A stretch of 17,824 nt of DNA from Waddliaceae bacterium (GCA_007124415.1 SLFE01000206.1:1-17824); one strand, 5' to 3'; counted from the first letter of the stretch, positions 1 to 8,369 are shown. Translations and numbers: made by a program. The notes: generated by a model not told the origin, from the letters alone.

Positions 1-1
1 A

Positions 2-1672
2 AGGGAGACTTGGCTGGGATTAAAATCTCTTGAAGAAATCTATAAGGAACTCGAGATTCCCATAGCTTTATCCTTTACACAGAGCGGCGACATGCAAGCA
101 GTGGAGGGGAGTGCAGGCATACCAACAGTCTTTAGTGATTACAACAAATTTCTTGAGCATCCGGCTGTTAGAAACTTCGAAAAGCTTTCCGAACTAGATG
201 ATGCTCCTCCGTATTTAAAAGTTCTTCCGAAGGCCACAATCAGTCTTTTGAAAGGCTTGCAAGAACGCGGCGTCGACAAGGCTTTTAAGGAAGAAAACCT
301 CGACGATCTTTTACAAATTTCTTATTTCAGAATGATCAATTCAATGGGCACTGCAATATTCAAGAAGGATAAGCAGGTGGAATTTATTAATGAATTTGAG
401 CTTATCAATCAGGAAATACAAAATATGTTGGGAGTTGTGTCTTTAAGCAACGGATATAGTGAGAATGATTTTGAAAAATATGCACTTGAGAAATTAACAA
501 GCGGCGATAACCCTATCATCCCTCAGGGAGTGGGGACCCCTCAGGCTTTCATTAAGGCCTCTGCCATGCGCTGTCTGTCAAGCACTCTTTCCGCCGCCGA
601 AGCTCAAAAAGGAGACAATAATCCACTGAATATAGCGATCTTAAAGGACACTTATTACGAAGAGGTCGATGTTCTCCAGCATGGGAAAGGCTCTACAATC
701 AGCCTGGTCAATGGGGATAAATCTCCTGGAGAGAGCGAATTTATCACAAATTATAAAGACCCCATCGATATGTTCGTTTGCGAGTTTCATCACAATATTT
801 CGCTGGAAAGAGAAAGTTATAAACCCGAAGATGTCCTGGGTCAACTGCTGCATATGAGCGAGCAAAACATGCTTGCCGAGAAATGTACAGTAGCGATTGA
901 CACGACTATTGACCTTGAGCGGTCGGAAGAGATGAGGGAGTTGTTGAAAAACGACAAGATTCAGAATCTCGTCAATGAAGGAAAATTAAATATCGTTTTT
1001 TTAAGAAGCGGGCAAAAATTCGATATGTTCGGCCTTGATAATTATTACGGCGGCGTGGCAACGGTTGTCAATAGTCAAGATCATTTTAGGGAGTTCAATG
1101 ACTTTATGAAAGATCCTGAAGATCAATTGTCAGGAATAAGCTATCAAGGGATGACTCATCTTCAAGCTCATGGGAAAGATCTAGCGGATAAGTACCGGAA
1201 AGCTATTATGGATAACACAAAAAAATTGTATGATAAGCTGCCTCCGGAAATTCTGACTTCGGATAGAAATAAATTAATAGCGATATCTAGAATTGAAGAT
1301 AAGCGGACAGTTTTTTTAGATATTAAAGCAGGCGATGAGTCGGGTAGAGCCAGCAGACGACTAAGGGCGACGATTGGCGGGAAGCTCAAGCAGGTGGCGA
1401 AGAGTAAGGGGACCCCTTTAACTTCGAGGTCAAGCTTCGGTTTTCCATACTCAAATCTTACAATAATCGAACCCGGTAAACTCAGGTTCAATCCCGGTCT
1501 GGAAGGTGAAGAATCTATTGATATTTTTGCAGAATTCTTTGAGAAATTGCAACAGGTTATTGAAGAGGTTGAAAATGATTTTCTCGAAGCCGATACCCAA
1601 GAGATTAAAATAGAAAAGATGACTAAAGCGGTGAAAAATATGAAGCTTAGTAAGTCTCAAAAGCAGTCATAG
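2..1672 (+). CDS. PLP-fold paralogue of the ankyrin protein downstream; 5' end outside window
   Basis: The frame is open from base 2 with no stop, and the 30 codons before the first ATG (base 92) align with the downstream paralogue, so the ATG at 92 is internal and the gene begins left of the window. Visible: about 556 residues. Counting from the ATG at 92, the landmarks are a region like the cofactor-proximal part of type I PLP enzymes (about 155-190, ending K-D-T-Y-Y-E), VAIDTTID at 267-274 (D270 as the possible pyridine-nitrogen partner), SGQKF at 306-310 (K309 as the possible Schiff-base lysine), and KLRFNPGLEGEE at 463-474, like the substrate-carboxylate arginine region of Cys/Met-metabolism PLP enzymes. 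The reaction and substrate are unknown. Around the lysine it shares 24 of 28 residues with the next gene. The family assignment is motif-based; ankyrin repeats, if any, would lie outside the window. Confidence 0.75.
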   Translation, partial: RETWLGLKSLEEIYKELEIPIALSFTQSGDMQAVEGSAGIPTVFSDYNKFLEHPAVRNFEKLSELDDAPPYLKVLPKATISLLKGLQERGVDKAFKEENLDDLLQISYFRMINSMGTAIFKKDKQVEFINEFELINQEIQNMLGVVSLSNGYSENDFEKYALEKLTSGDNPIIPQGVGTPQAFIKASAMRCLSSTLSAAEAQKGDNNPLNIAILKDTYYEEVDVLQHGKGSTISLVNGDKSPGESEFITNYKDPIDMFVCEFHHNISLERESYKPEDVLGQLLHMSEQNMLAEKCTVAIDTTIDLERSEEMRELLKNDKIQNLVNEGKLNIVFLRSGQKFDMFGLDNYYGGVATVVNSQDHFREFNDFMKDPEDQLSGISYQGMTHLQAHGKDLADKYRKAIMDNTKKLYDKLPPEILTSDRNKLIAISRIEDKRTVFLDIKAGDESGRASRRLRATIGGKLKQVAKSKGTPLTSRSSFGFPYSNLTIIEPGKLRFNPGLEGEESIDIFAEFFEKLQQVIEEVENDFLEADTQEIKIEKMTKAVKNMKLSKSQKQS

Positions 1673-1830
1673 ATTGGCTGTGCGGGTCACAATTTTCAAA
1701 ATATGATTTATATCAGTTAGTTTGCTTGATTACAGGCTTTTCTTAATAATAACTATTGCTTATATATTTTTTTATATGTTAATATTTATATATTAAATGA
1801 AATATAATTATCAAAAGGTAGAATTTCCAC
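1673..1830. promoter_or_regulatory. AT-rich spacer with candidate promoter for the ankyrin/PLP gene
   Basis: This 158-base gap is very AT-rich and holds no gene. A candidate promoter for the downstream gene is TTGCTT at 1756-1761 and TTAATA at 1779-1784, 17 bases apart; in such AT-rich DNA the match could be chance. No terminator hairpin is visible after the first gene, so read-through is possible. Confidence 0.3.
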
Positions 1831-4536
1831 GTGAATACAGGAGATATCAAGCAGCCATCAGTTGTCTACATAGGTGAGATTCCCCTTCAATCGGAAGACG
1901 GAATGCCGCGTCTTTGGGAAAAAGAGGTGGATGAGCTCGAGGAATTACACAGAAAGGGATGCGATGTTGCGGGTTGGCGTGATCAGGATGGCTCCACTCT
2001 TCTTCATTTGGCGGCAAGAGAAACGGAAAAGACCGATTTCTTATGTTCCATTGGAGCGGATGTCACTATCCGGGATGTGGAAGGGAGAACGCCCTTGCAT
2101 ATGGCAGCGATAGCAGGATCTATTTCCACAGCCCTCATCCATATCAGAAAGGGAGCGGATATTAATGCTAAAGACGATTCAGGTAAAACTCCTTTGGACT
2201 ATGCCAAAGAGAAAGGAATCGGTTTCCTCGACAAGCACAGGATCCTTGTCGGCTTCGGCGAAGAAATGATTCCCGAATATTACTCCAATTGGTTTCTCAA
2301 TCAAGCTCATCTCATAACCTCGCGTATTTCCGAAAATGTTTCCAAAACGGCAAAGCGGATGATTGATTTATTAATTATTCATTCATTTGGAAAGGCTGCG
2401 AATTTAAGTGAGAGCACTTCGAAAAATATCGGGTTGCAGGGCTCTCCTGTTCTTCGCAAAGGAGGAATTTATCACCGGAGCGTCAGAAGCGGACTGGATC
2501 ACTATATTTCTAACATACTTTCCTGGAAGCTATCAGTACAACCGAGTCAGGTATTTTTAGTAGACAGCCCATTGCTTGAAAAGGCTCTCTGCCGCGACTT
2601 TGATAAAGCAGGTCCTATCTCAACAGTCGATGACATCAAAAAACTGATCAGTTCGCCTTTGCTCAATCAAAATTCATCAAAGCCCGTCCTGATTGACTGC
2701 ACTCCTTTTTATCGTAAAGGCGAACTTCATGAAAGAGTGCAACTTTTTTGGGAAACCGTATCTTCTGAAAAGGTTTACAATATAGTTCCTTTTGGGTTTA
2801 TCCAATATCAGGGGGAAAATATCTTATTTTTGGATGATAAGCAAACACGATGGGATTTTAACAACACAATTGAATCTATCATCCGAAAGAACGGTTTCGT
2901 CCTCAGCCCTGACAGGCAAAAAAAAGCTATCTTGAAACTGGCGGCTCTCGAAGATGTTTTAGACAATTTTGCAATTCCGATGGTTGCGCCGTACAAACAT
3001 GAGGGATTGATCCCTAGAGTCTTCGATAGTTTTGAGGATTTTCTCACTCATCCTGCTTTAGAGCGCTTCAGGCAATTATCAGAAAGCAATGACGCCCCTC
3101 CCTATCTGAAAATACTTCCGGAAGCGACAGTTGCGCTTTTGCGGGGTTTTAGGCAGAGCAGGGTTGACCAAGCTTTCAAAAAAGAAGGTCTTTCCGAACT
3201 GTTGCAGCTTTCCTATTTCAAAATATTAAACTCAATAGCAATGGCCGCATACAGGCGAAACGACATCATAAAATTTATGAATGAAATAGAGCTGATTCAC
3301 CAGCAAATACAAAATATTTTGGGCATTTTATCCTTAAATAACGGCTATGACGAGACCGAATTTGAGGCGCATGCTCTTGGGAAATTAACAAGCGGAAAAA
3401 ATCCTGTCATACCGCCGGAGATTAAAACAGCCCGTATTCACCTCAAAGCGTCCGCTATGCGGTGTCTATCGAGCGCTCTTTCCGCTGTTGAGGAGCAAAA
3501 GGGGACATGCAAACTTCACGTAGCTCTTTTAAAAGATTCGTATTACCAAGAAACAGGTTTTTTTGCCGATATGAAAAATTATGACATCTCGCAGCTAGAT
3601 GGAGATCGATTTTCTGTCGATAAAGACAGCGCGTTTGGGCAAAAGGTTGAAGACCCTGTCGACCTTTGCATTTTGGAATTTAGGCATAATTTTACTAAAG
3701 GGAGACGGGTCTATAAAACTGAAGATGTCAAGGGGCAGCTCCTGTATATGCATGAGAAGGGCCTGCTTGCCGATAAATGCACCGCGGTTATCGATAACAC
3801 AATCGACCTTGAATGTTCTGCTGGCATAAGAGATATCCTGCATGACCCGAAGATCCGGGATTTGATTGATGAGGGGCGGTTGAATATTGTTTTTATTAGA
3901 AGCGGTCAAAAATTCGATATGTTTGGGCTAGACAATTATTACGCCGGGGTAGCGACAATCATAAACAACAGGAAAAGCTTTGAAAAATTTAACGCTTTTA
4001 TGGAATTGCCGGATGATTGTCTGCGCGGTTTGAGCTATCAGGGAATGACCCATCTTCAAGTTTGCGGCGATCGGGATAAGTATCGGTTGGCTATAATGGA
4101 AAATACAAAGAAAATCTACGATATGCTGCCTCCCGAAATGATCGCCAACGAGATTGAGCCTAAGTTGTTTGAGATAGGGAAAATTGACGATGATCGTCAA
4201 GTTTTTTTGGATATTAAAGTTGGGGAAGATCAAGATTTATTGTACGCGATTGCCCGTAAAATCTGTCAAATGGCCCGAAAGGCCAAAATTCCCTTGCTCA
4301 CAAAACCAAGTTTTAGTTTTCCCATTACTAACATAACGATCATGGGAAGCAAGTTGAGAATCAATCCGGGTCTGGAGGGGGAAGAAAATTTGCGGTTTTT
4401 TGCCGAATGCTTAATGAAATTGCACAAGCATGTCGATCTAATTGCCAGGGACGCTTCGTTGTCAAAGGATGATAAGGTTTTTGCAATGACTGAGGCGATA
4501 AGTAAATATGAGGTGGACCGCAAAAGTGATGATTGA
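1831..4536 (+). CDS. Ankyrin-repeat protein with PLP-dependent (fold type I)-like C-terminal domain
   Basis: 901 aa. The start is GTG, because an in-frame TAG at 1819-1821 leaves no earlier start; AAGG at 1815-1818 is a distant ribosome-binding site. Residues about 53-130 hold two full ankyrin repeats and part of a third (STLLHLAA, RTPLHMAA, KTPLDYAK), usually protein-binding and common in secreted effectors. Residues about 205-345 are discussed as a possible degenerate PLP-like unit. Residues about 380-870 match the preceding gene and carry type I PLP landmarks in order: S-A-L-S-A-V near 548-553, an L-L-K-D-S-Y-Y strand (566-572), VIDNTID (653-659), SGQKF (691-695, candidate lysine K694), and KLRINPGLEGEE (841-852, candidate carboxylate-binding R843). 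No signal peptide is seen. Substrate and reaction are unknown; the domain could also be a non-catalytic relic, though lysine, aspartate and arginine are all retained. Confidence 0.8.
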   Translation: MNTGDIKQPSVVYIGEIPLQSEDGMPRLWEKEVDELEELHRKGCDVAGWRDQDGSTLLHLAARETEKTDFLCSIGADVTIRDVEGRTPLHMAAIAGSISTALIHIRKGADINAKDDSGKTPLDYAKEKGIGFLDKHRILVGFGEEMIPEYYSNWFLNQAHLITSRISENVSKTAKRMIDLLIIHSFGKAANLSESTSKNIGLQGSPVLRKGGIYHRSVRSGLDHYISNILSWKLSVQPSQVFLVDSPLLEKALCRDFDKAGPISTVDDIKKLISSPLLNQNSSKPVLIDCTPFYRKGELHERVQLFWETVSSEKVYNIVPFGFIQYQGENILFLDDKQTRWDFNNTIESIIRKNGFVLSPDRQKKAILKLAALEDVLDNFAIPMVAPYKHEGLIPRVFDSFEDFLTHPALERFRQLSESNDAPPYLKILPEATVALLRGFRQSRVDQAFKKEGLSELLQLSYFKILNSIAMAAYRRNDIIKFMNEIELIHQQIQNILGILSLNNGYDETEFEAHALGKLTSGKNPVIPPEIKTARIHLKASAMRCLSSALSAVEEQKGTCKLHVALLKDSYYQETGFFADMKNYDISQLDGDRFSVDKDSAFGQKVEDPVDLCILEFRHNFTKGRRVYKTEDVKGQLLYMHEKGLLADKCTAVIDNTIDLECSAGIRDILHDPKIRDLIDEGRLNIVFIRSGQKFDMFGLDNYYAGVATIINNRKSFEKFNAFMELPDDCLRGLSYQGMTHLQVCGDRDKYRLAIMENTKKIYDMLPPEMIANEIEPKLFEIGKIDDDRQVFLDIKVGEDQDLLYAIARKICQMARKAKIPLLTKPSFSFPITNITIMGSKLRINPGLEGEENLRFFAECLMKLHKHVDLIARDASLSKDDKVFAMTEAISKYEVDRKSDD

Positions 4537-4590
4537 AAGCCTCGCCATTCCCTCAAAATAGCAAAGCCGTTATGATGGAATCCGGTATTT

Positions 4591-5559
4591 ATGACTGAGA
4601 GCAAACGGATATTTTTAACCGGCGCCGCAGGGTTTGTCGGATTTCATTTGGCCGCGGCCCTCCGCTGCCGGGGAGACCTTGTGGTCGGCTTCGATAATTT
4701 CAACGATTATTACGACCCTGCGCTGAAGCGGGCGCGCTCCGCAGAGCTTGAAAAGCTGGGCGTGGAAGTTGTCGAAGGGGATTTGTGCGACAAACCTTTG
4801 CTCGATCAAAAAATCGAAGAATTTTCGCCGACCCATATCGTCCATATGGCCGCTCAGGCGGGGGTGAGATACTCGCTGGACAATCCCGCTGCCTACGTCC
4901 GATCAAATCTGGAAGGGTTCGTCAACATCCTGGAGGCGTGCAGAGATTGCGGCGCCTCGCTGATTTACGCCTCATCCTCATCGGTTTACGGCCTGAGCGA
5001 GAAGGCTCCTTTTGGCGAAAGCGACCGCGCCGATCATCCCGTAAGCCTCTATGGGGCCACTAAGAAAGCGAATGAGGTGCTGGCCTTCAGCTATAGCGAA
5101 ACTTTCGGCGTCCATGCGACCGGACTCAGGTTTTTCACTGTTTACGGCCCCTGGGGACGGCCCGATATGGCCTACTTTAAGTTTGCCGAAGCGATTTTCG
5201 AGGGGAAAACGATCGATGTGTACAATGGGGGCAGGCTGAGCCGCGACTTTACCTATATCGACGATGTCGTTCAGGGAGCGGTCGCCGCAATCGACCTGGG
5301 CGCCAAATATGAAATTTTCAATCTGGGCAACCACCGCCCTGTCGCACTGATGAGGTTCATTGAAATCCTCGAAGAGGCGTGCGGGAAAAAGGCTGATAAA
5401 AGGATGCTTCCCATGCAGCCCGGCGATGTGTTTGCCACCTGCGCAGATATCGAAAAAAGCCGGGAAAAACTGGGCTATGAGCCGAAGACCCCTTTAGAGG
5501 CGGGCATACCTGAGTTTGTCAACTGGTACCGCTCATGCATGGCAGGTGACTTCGCGTAG
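4591..5559 (+). CDS. NAD-dependent epimerase, UDP-glucuronate 4-epimerase-like
   Basis: 322 aa, a typical length for extended short-chain dehydrogenase/reductases. A Rossmann GxxGFxG is at 11-17 (GAAGFVG), the nucleotide-binding HMAAQAGVRYS segment at about 85-95, the conserved ASSSSVYG at 127-134, and the catalytic Y-x-x-x-K is Y154/K158. The segments HPVSLYGATKKANE, GLRFFTVYGPWGRPDMA and RDFTYIDD are characteristic of the UDP-glucuronate 4-epimerase group, which makes UDP-galacturonate for surface polysaccharide; UDP-glucose 4-epimerase activity is the alternative. It is cytosolic. It starts 54 bases after the ankyrin/PLP gene with only a weak upstream GGA, and its 3' end overlaps the convergent small exported-protein gene by 27 bases. 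No other sugar-pathway gene is in the window, so its glycan target is unknown. It is clearly GC-richer than the two genes before it. Confidence 0.9.
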   Translation: MTESKRIFLTGAAGFVGFHLAAALRCRGDLVVGFDNFNDYYDPALKRARSAELEKLGVEVVEGDLCDKPLLDQKIEEFSPTHIVHMAAQAGVRYSLDNPAAYVRSNLEGFVNILEACRDCGASLIYASSSSVYGLSEKAPFGESDRADHPVSLYGATKKANEVLAFSYSETFGVHATGLRFFTVYGPWGRPDMAYFKFAEAIFEGKTIDVYNGGRLSRDFTYIDDVVQGAVAAIDLGAKYEIFNLGNHRPVALMRFIEILEEACGKKADKRMLPMQPGDVFATCADIEKSREKLGYEPKTPLEAGIPEFVNWYRSCMAGDFA

Positions 5560-5979
5560 CACCGCTTGAACTTTTTCTAAAAATTCGGGATCGACTTTAT
5601 ACTTTAAGTCCTTGACCACCCTAATGTTGATGATTGAGTCAAGGGGTATGAGAAGAATGCCGCCTTTTGCCGTTTTCCGGGAGTTTTTAGAATCTTTTTC
5701 TGCGATTTTAGCGATATCCGCAAGTCTTCCGGCGAGAACGGAGACTCCCTTCTTGTCAACGCCGACGGCATACGGCTCGATCATTTGCGTGTCGATGACC
5801 AGCCGGCCTATTTTGGGCGCATCCGCTCCGTTGCTCTTCACTGTGAGCTCGATGTAGTTGTGTTCGGCGACGGCTTTGCAAAGGGCTTTTTCCTGATGAA
5901 TCGCAGGGTCGGGAAAGGCGTCTCGGGCCTCCGAGATTAAGGGAAAAAGGAGCAGGGTTAAAAAAAAACGTATATACAT
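5533..5979 (-). CDS. Small exported protein of unknown function
   Basis: 148 aa from the ATG at 5979. An in-frame ATG two codons earlier (5985) directly abuts the AGGA ribosome-binding site at 5986-5989, so it has no spacing; the ATG at 5979 lies six bases from it and is the better start. The N-terminus (MYIRFFLTLLLFPLISEA) looks like a signal peptide with possible cleavage after S-E-A, so the mature protein of about 130 residues would be periplasmic or exported. The rest is beta-rich by eye (LVIDTQMIEPYAVGV, GGILLIPLDSIINIRVV) with a basic, Ser/Lys-rich loop between. I recognise no catalytic motif. It converges on and overlaps the epimerase gene and is divergent from the peptide-transporter gene. 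Confidence 0.75.
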   Translation of the reverse strand: MYIRFFLTLLLFPLISEARDAFPDPAIHQEKALCKAVAEHNYIELTVKSNGADAPKIGRLVIDTQMIEPYAVGVDKKGVSVLAGRLADIAKIAEKDSKNSRKTAKGGILLIPLDSIINIRVVKDLKYKVDPEFLEKVQAVLREVTCHA

Positions 5980-5985
5980 CGTCAT

Positions 5986-5989
5986 TCCT
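5986..5989 (-). promoter_or_regulatory. Ribosome-binding site that fixes the start of the small exported protein
   Basis: AGGA in an A-rich run on the minus strand lies six bases before the ATG at 5979 and touches the ATG at 5985, favouring the later start. Confidence 0.6.
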
Positions 5990-6078
5990 TTTTTCTAAGC
6001 TTTAATTGATTTCAGATTTATACACAATCTAATGGTTAATTTTGCAGCAGCAGTTTTCGCCGGAAAAGTGTCAAGCGG

Positions 6079-6107
6079 TTGCGGGAAAATATTGTTTTGT
6101 CTATATT
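6079..6107 (+). promoter_or_regulatory. Candidate sigma70-type promoter for the POT transporter
   Basis: TTGCGG at 6079-6084, a 17-base spacer and TATATT at 6102-6107 (one mismatch to TATAAT). The predicted start of transcription is about 6114, which gives a 20-base leader to the ATG at 6134. The -35 is weak. Confidence 0.5.
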
Positions 6108-6122
6108 GCCTTCAATACGTTT

Positions 6123-6127
6123 GGAGG
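6123..6127 (+). promoter_or_regulatory. Ribosome-binding site that fixes the start of the POT transporter
   Basis: GGAGG lies six bases before the ATG at 6134. An upstream in-frame ATG at 6032 has no such site. Confidence 0.75.
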
Positions 6128-6133
6128 CACTCT

Positions 6134-7423
6134 ATGTTTTTTAGACATTCTAAGGGATTGCGGCTTTTGGTCATGACAGAGATGTGGGAGCGGTTCAGCT
6201 TCTATACGCTCCGTTCCTTGATGGTACTTTATATGACAGCGACTCTAATGGACGGAGGGCTGGGCTGGACAAAGGGCGAGGCTTTGAGGGTGTACGGCTT
6301 CTATATAGGCGCCGCCTACCTGATGCCCATCGTCGGCGGTTATTTCGCCGACAGATTTCTCGGGCAGCGCCGCTCGACGATGATCGGGGCTATTTTAATG
6401 GCGGTCGGCCACTTCCTTATGGCTTTTAACGATTTGTGGTTTTTTTACGGAGCCCTGACGCTGGTCGCAGTCGGAAACGGCTTCTTCAAGCCCTGTCTGA
6501 CCTCGATTCTAGGGGAGCTTTACAACGACGCCAGCGAGAGCCAAAGGGACAGCGCTTATTCTCTTTTCTATATGGGTATCAACATCGGAGCTTTTGCCGC
6601 CGGCATTGTCGCGGGATGGGCTCTGCAGGCCTATGGCTTCGACCTCGGCTTCTCCATTGCCGGATTCGGCATGCTCTTGTCGCTGCTGCTGTTTTGGTCG
6701 GGAAAAAACAAATATCTCGGAACCGCGGGCCTCAAACCTCAGGTGAGAAAGGACAACGACCATATCAAACCGCTGACAGCGGAGCAAAAAAGCCGGGTAG
6801 GGGTCATTGTTTTTCTGTTTTTGATGATGATCTTTTATTTTATCGCCTGGGAGCAGATGGGAGGGCTTGTCACGTTGTTCATACATGAAAGCGTGAACCG
6901 GACGGTAGGAGGCTGGGAGATCCCGACTCCTTGGCTGGCCAATATCGATCCGTTTATGATTGTCTTTTTAGCCCCCCTTCTCTCACTTTTGTGGGTTTGG
7001 CTGGGAAGACGGGGGCGCGACCCTTTTCTGGGGGCGAAGTTCGGCATCGGTTTTGCCCTTTCCGGGATTGCATTTTTGCTGATCGCCTGGCTCTCGACGC
7101 TTGACCGGCCAAACTGGGGGTGGATGGTTTTGTATAAGTTCATCGTCGTAGTCGGCGAGCTTTGCGTCATTCCGATTTCGTGGGCGGCAGTCACCAATCT
7201 CTCTCCTGTCAGCTACACCACCCGGATGATGGGCTTGATGCTGGCCGGGATCGGCATCGGTTCGTATATAGCCGGATATGTGGGGTCTTTTGTCGACCAG
7301 CTGGGCGAAACATTCATTTTTTACTGTTTGATGGGCGGGCTGTTTTTCTTCTCGATCGTATGTTTTGCGATGAACCCGAAATTGAAGAAGATGAGCCGCC
7401 ACACAAAATTCAATCCTTCGTGA
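6134..7423 (+). CDS. POT/PTR-family proton-coupled peptide transporter
   Basis: 429 aa inner-membrane protein that should import di- or tripeptides (or related compounds) with protons. The start at 6134 is chosen for its GGAGG site; the extra 34 codons back to 6032 would lie across the predicted promoter. Family marks: the E-x-x-E-R-F element in EMWERFSFY (16-24), the first PTR2 signature GGYFADRFLGQRR (68-80), GNGFFKP (114-120), and the second signature FYMGINIGAFAAG (145-157). Many hydrophobic segments run to the C-terminus. It is somewhat shorter than the usual 450-500 residues of bacterial POT proteins, but both ends look intact. KPC replaces the usual KPN after GNGFF. Peptide import would suit a host-dependent bacterium. 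The last 14 bases overlap the convergent methyltransferase gene. Confidence 0.92.
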   Translation: MFFRHSKGLRLLVMTEMWERFSFYTLRSLMVLYMTATLMDGGLGWTKGEALRVYGFYIGAAYLMPIVGGYFADRFLGQRRSTMIGAILMAVGHFLMAFNDLWFFYGALTLVAVGNGFFKPCLTSILGELYNDASESQRDSAYSLFYMGINIGAFAAGIVAGWALQAYGFDLGFSIAGFGMLLSLLLFWSGKNKYLGTAGLKPQVRKDNDHIKPLTAEQKSRVGVIVFLFLMMIFYFIAWEQMGGLVTLFIHESVNRTVGGWEIPTPWLANIDPFMIVFLAPLLSLLWVWLGRRGRDPFLGAKFGIGFALSGIAFLLIAWLSTLDRPNWGWMVLYKFIVVVGELCVIPISWAAVTNLSPVSYTTRMMGLMLAGIGIGSYIAGYVGSFVDQLGETFIFYCLMGGLFFFSIVCFAMNPKLKKMSRHTKFNPS

Positions 7424-8315
7424 CGGTGAAGATATAGACTTTTTGGGGAAAGATATAGCCGTCATGTTTGCTGTAGCGCGAAATGATGGACTTTCCCTTC
7501 GCAGTCGACAAGAAATCATACATGGTAATATCGGAGGGGTGGTCGAGGTCGCGGTTGTAGGAATACTCGATGCACTCGTTCGATATAAAATGGTCAAGCG
7601 TCTGTTCGTCGCTCTTATGGATATTTTCTTCGTATGACAAGATGTCGAGGCGATACGGTATGTCGGCTTGCGCAAGCGCGGTCATGATGTCTTCGGCCGT
7701 TGTGTAGGGCTGCTTGCCTTGTTGCGGAAAGGCTTTGCGAAACGCTTCGTAGCATTGAATGTAAAACGAGGATTCGGACGAGTGGGCGATGATCATCTTC
7801 CCTTTTGGCTTTAGGGATGTCTGCATTTTTTTAAACGCGTTTGAGAGGGACTGCTTTGGAATGGCGTAAAAGGCGTGGGTCGACCAAATGAGGTCGTAGC
7901 GCTCCTTTTCGAGTTCGGCGTTTTCCAAGGTGGTTTTTATCTTTTTACCGACCTGCCACGGCGGCAGGATTTTTTTTGAGGCTTCGCTCATAGCGACTTC
8001 GGACGGGTCCAAAAGATCGCAGGCAACCTTTTTCCATTTCCTCTGAGGCTCTCCGCCTCCAAAGAGCTCGTATTGGACGGTATCGAGCCAGCGGCCTGTG
8101 CCGCATCCGATCTCCAGCAGCGTGATTTCAGGATTTTTTTCTTCTGTCTGAAAGATTTCGTCCCAGTCGAACACTTCGACAAGCAGCCGATAGTCTTCAA
8201 CCGGATCGGAAAGAACTCTTTGGCCCTGTTCCTCGTAAACATTCTGCTCGGGAGCGGGTTTCTCCCAGGAAGTTAATGGTATCGCCAATAGGAAAGAGCA
8301 AATAATTGCTGTCAT
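7410..8315 (-). CDS. Class I SAM-dependent methyltransferase with signal-like N-terminus
   Basis: 301 aa. Motif I, the SAM-binding loop, is LLEIGCGTG at 66-74; an acidic post-II segment is DLLDPSE at 101-107; YDLIWSTHAFYAIP (140-153) and LKPKGKMIIAH (168-178) match motif IV and the following strand. The layout is that of small-molecule or protein methyltransferases of the Methyltransf_11/12 and histamine-methyltransferase-like groups; the substrate cannot be named. Residues 1-16 (MTAIICSFLLAIPLTS) are hydrophobic and signal-like, odd for an enzyme needing cytosolic SAM. An in-frame TAA about 30 bases upstream leaves no earlier ATG. There is no normally spaced ribosome-binding site, and the candidate -10 box lies only six bases before the ATG, so a leaderless message or a later start is possible. 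The 3' end overlaps the POT gene. Confidence 0.8.
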   Translation of the reverse strand: MTAIICSFLLAIPLTSWEKPAPEQNVYEEQGQRVLSDPVEDYRLLVEVFDWDEIFQTEEKNPEITLLEIGCGTGRWLDTVQYELFGGGEPQRKWKKVACDLLDPSEVAMSEASKKILPPWQVGKKIKTTLENAELEKERYDLIWSTHAFYAIPKQSLSNAFKKMQTSLKPKGKMIIAHSSESSFYIQCYEAFRKAFPQQGKQPYTTAEDIMTALAQADIPYRLDILSYEENIHKSDEQTLDHFISNECIEYSYNRDLDHPSDITMYDFLSTAKGKSIISRYSKHDGYIFPQKVYIFTVTKD

Positions 8316-8321
8316 ACCCTT

Positions 8322-8349
8322 AAAGTAAAAGGAAATTTTTTATTGTCAA
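8322..8349 (-). promoter_or_regulatory. Candidate promoter for the methyltransferase (minus strand)
   Basis: On the minus strand, a perfect TTGACA (8344-8349) is followed after 16 bases by TACTTT (8322-8327). Predicted initiation falls at or within a few bases of the ATG at 8315. It shares its -35 bases with the divergent promoter. Confidence 0.4.
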
Positions 8350-8369
8350 CAAAGGTTTTCTCGTATAAA
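8343..8369 (+). promoter_or_regulatory. Candidate promoter for the EEP-family hydrolase (plus strand)
   Basis: TTGTCA at 8343-8348 and TATAAA at 8364-8369 with a short 15-base spacer. Predicted initiation near 8376 would leave about 8 bases of leader before the ATG at 8384. Confidence 0.4.

Noticed and set aside
92..94. ATG as the start of the first protein
   Set aside because: The frame is open to the left edge and the upstream residues align with the paralogue, so this is an internal methionine.
5533..5979. WYL-like domain in the small exported protein
   Set aside because: The strand pattern around I-E-P-Y and I-P-L-D-S-I is only loosely similar, the W-Y-L core is absent and the protein is exported.
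6032..6133. Thirty-four extra N-terminal codons on the POT transporter
   Set aside because: They do not resemble POT N-termini and lie across a candidate promoter; the ATG at 6134 has a good GGAGG site.
6983..7675. 230-codon open frame on the minus strand
   Set aside because: It runs antisense to the POT gene and across the methyltransferase 3' end, is Arg/Pro/Ser-rich and shows no family motif.
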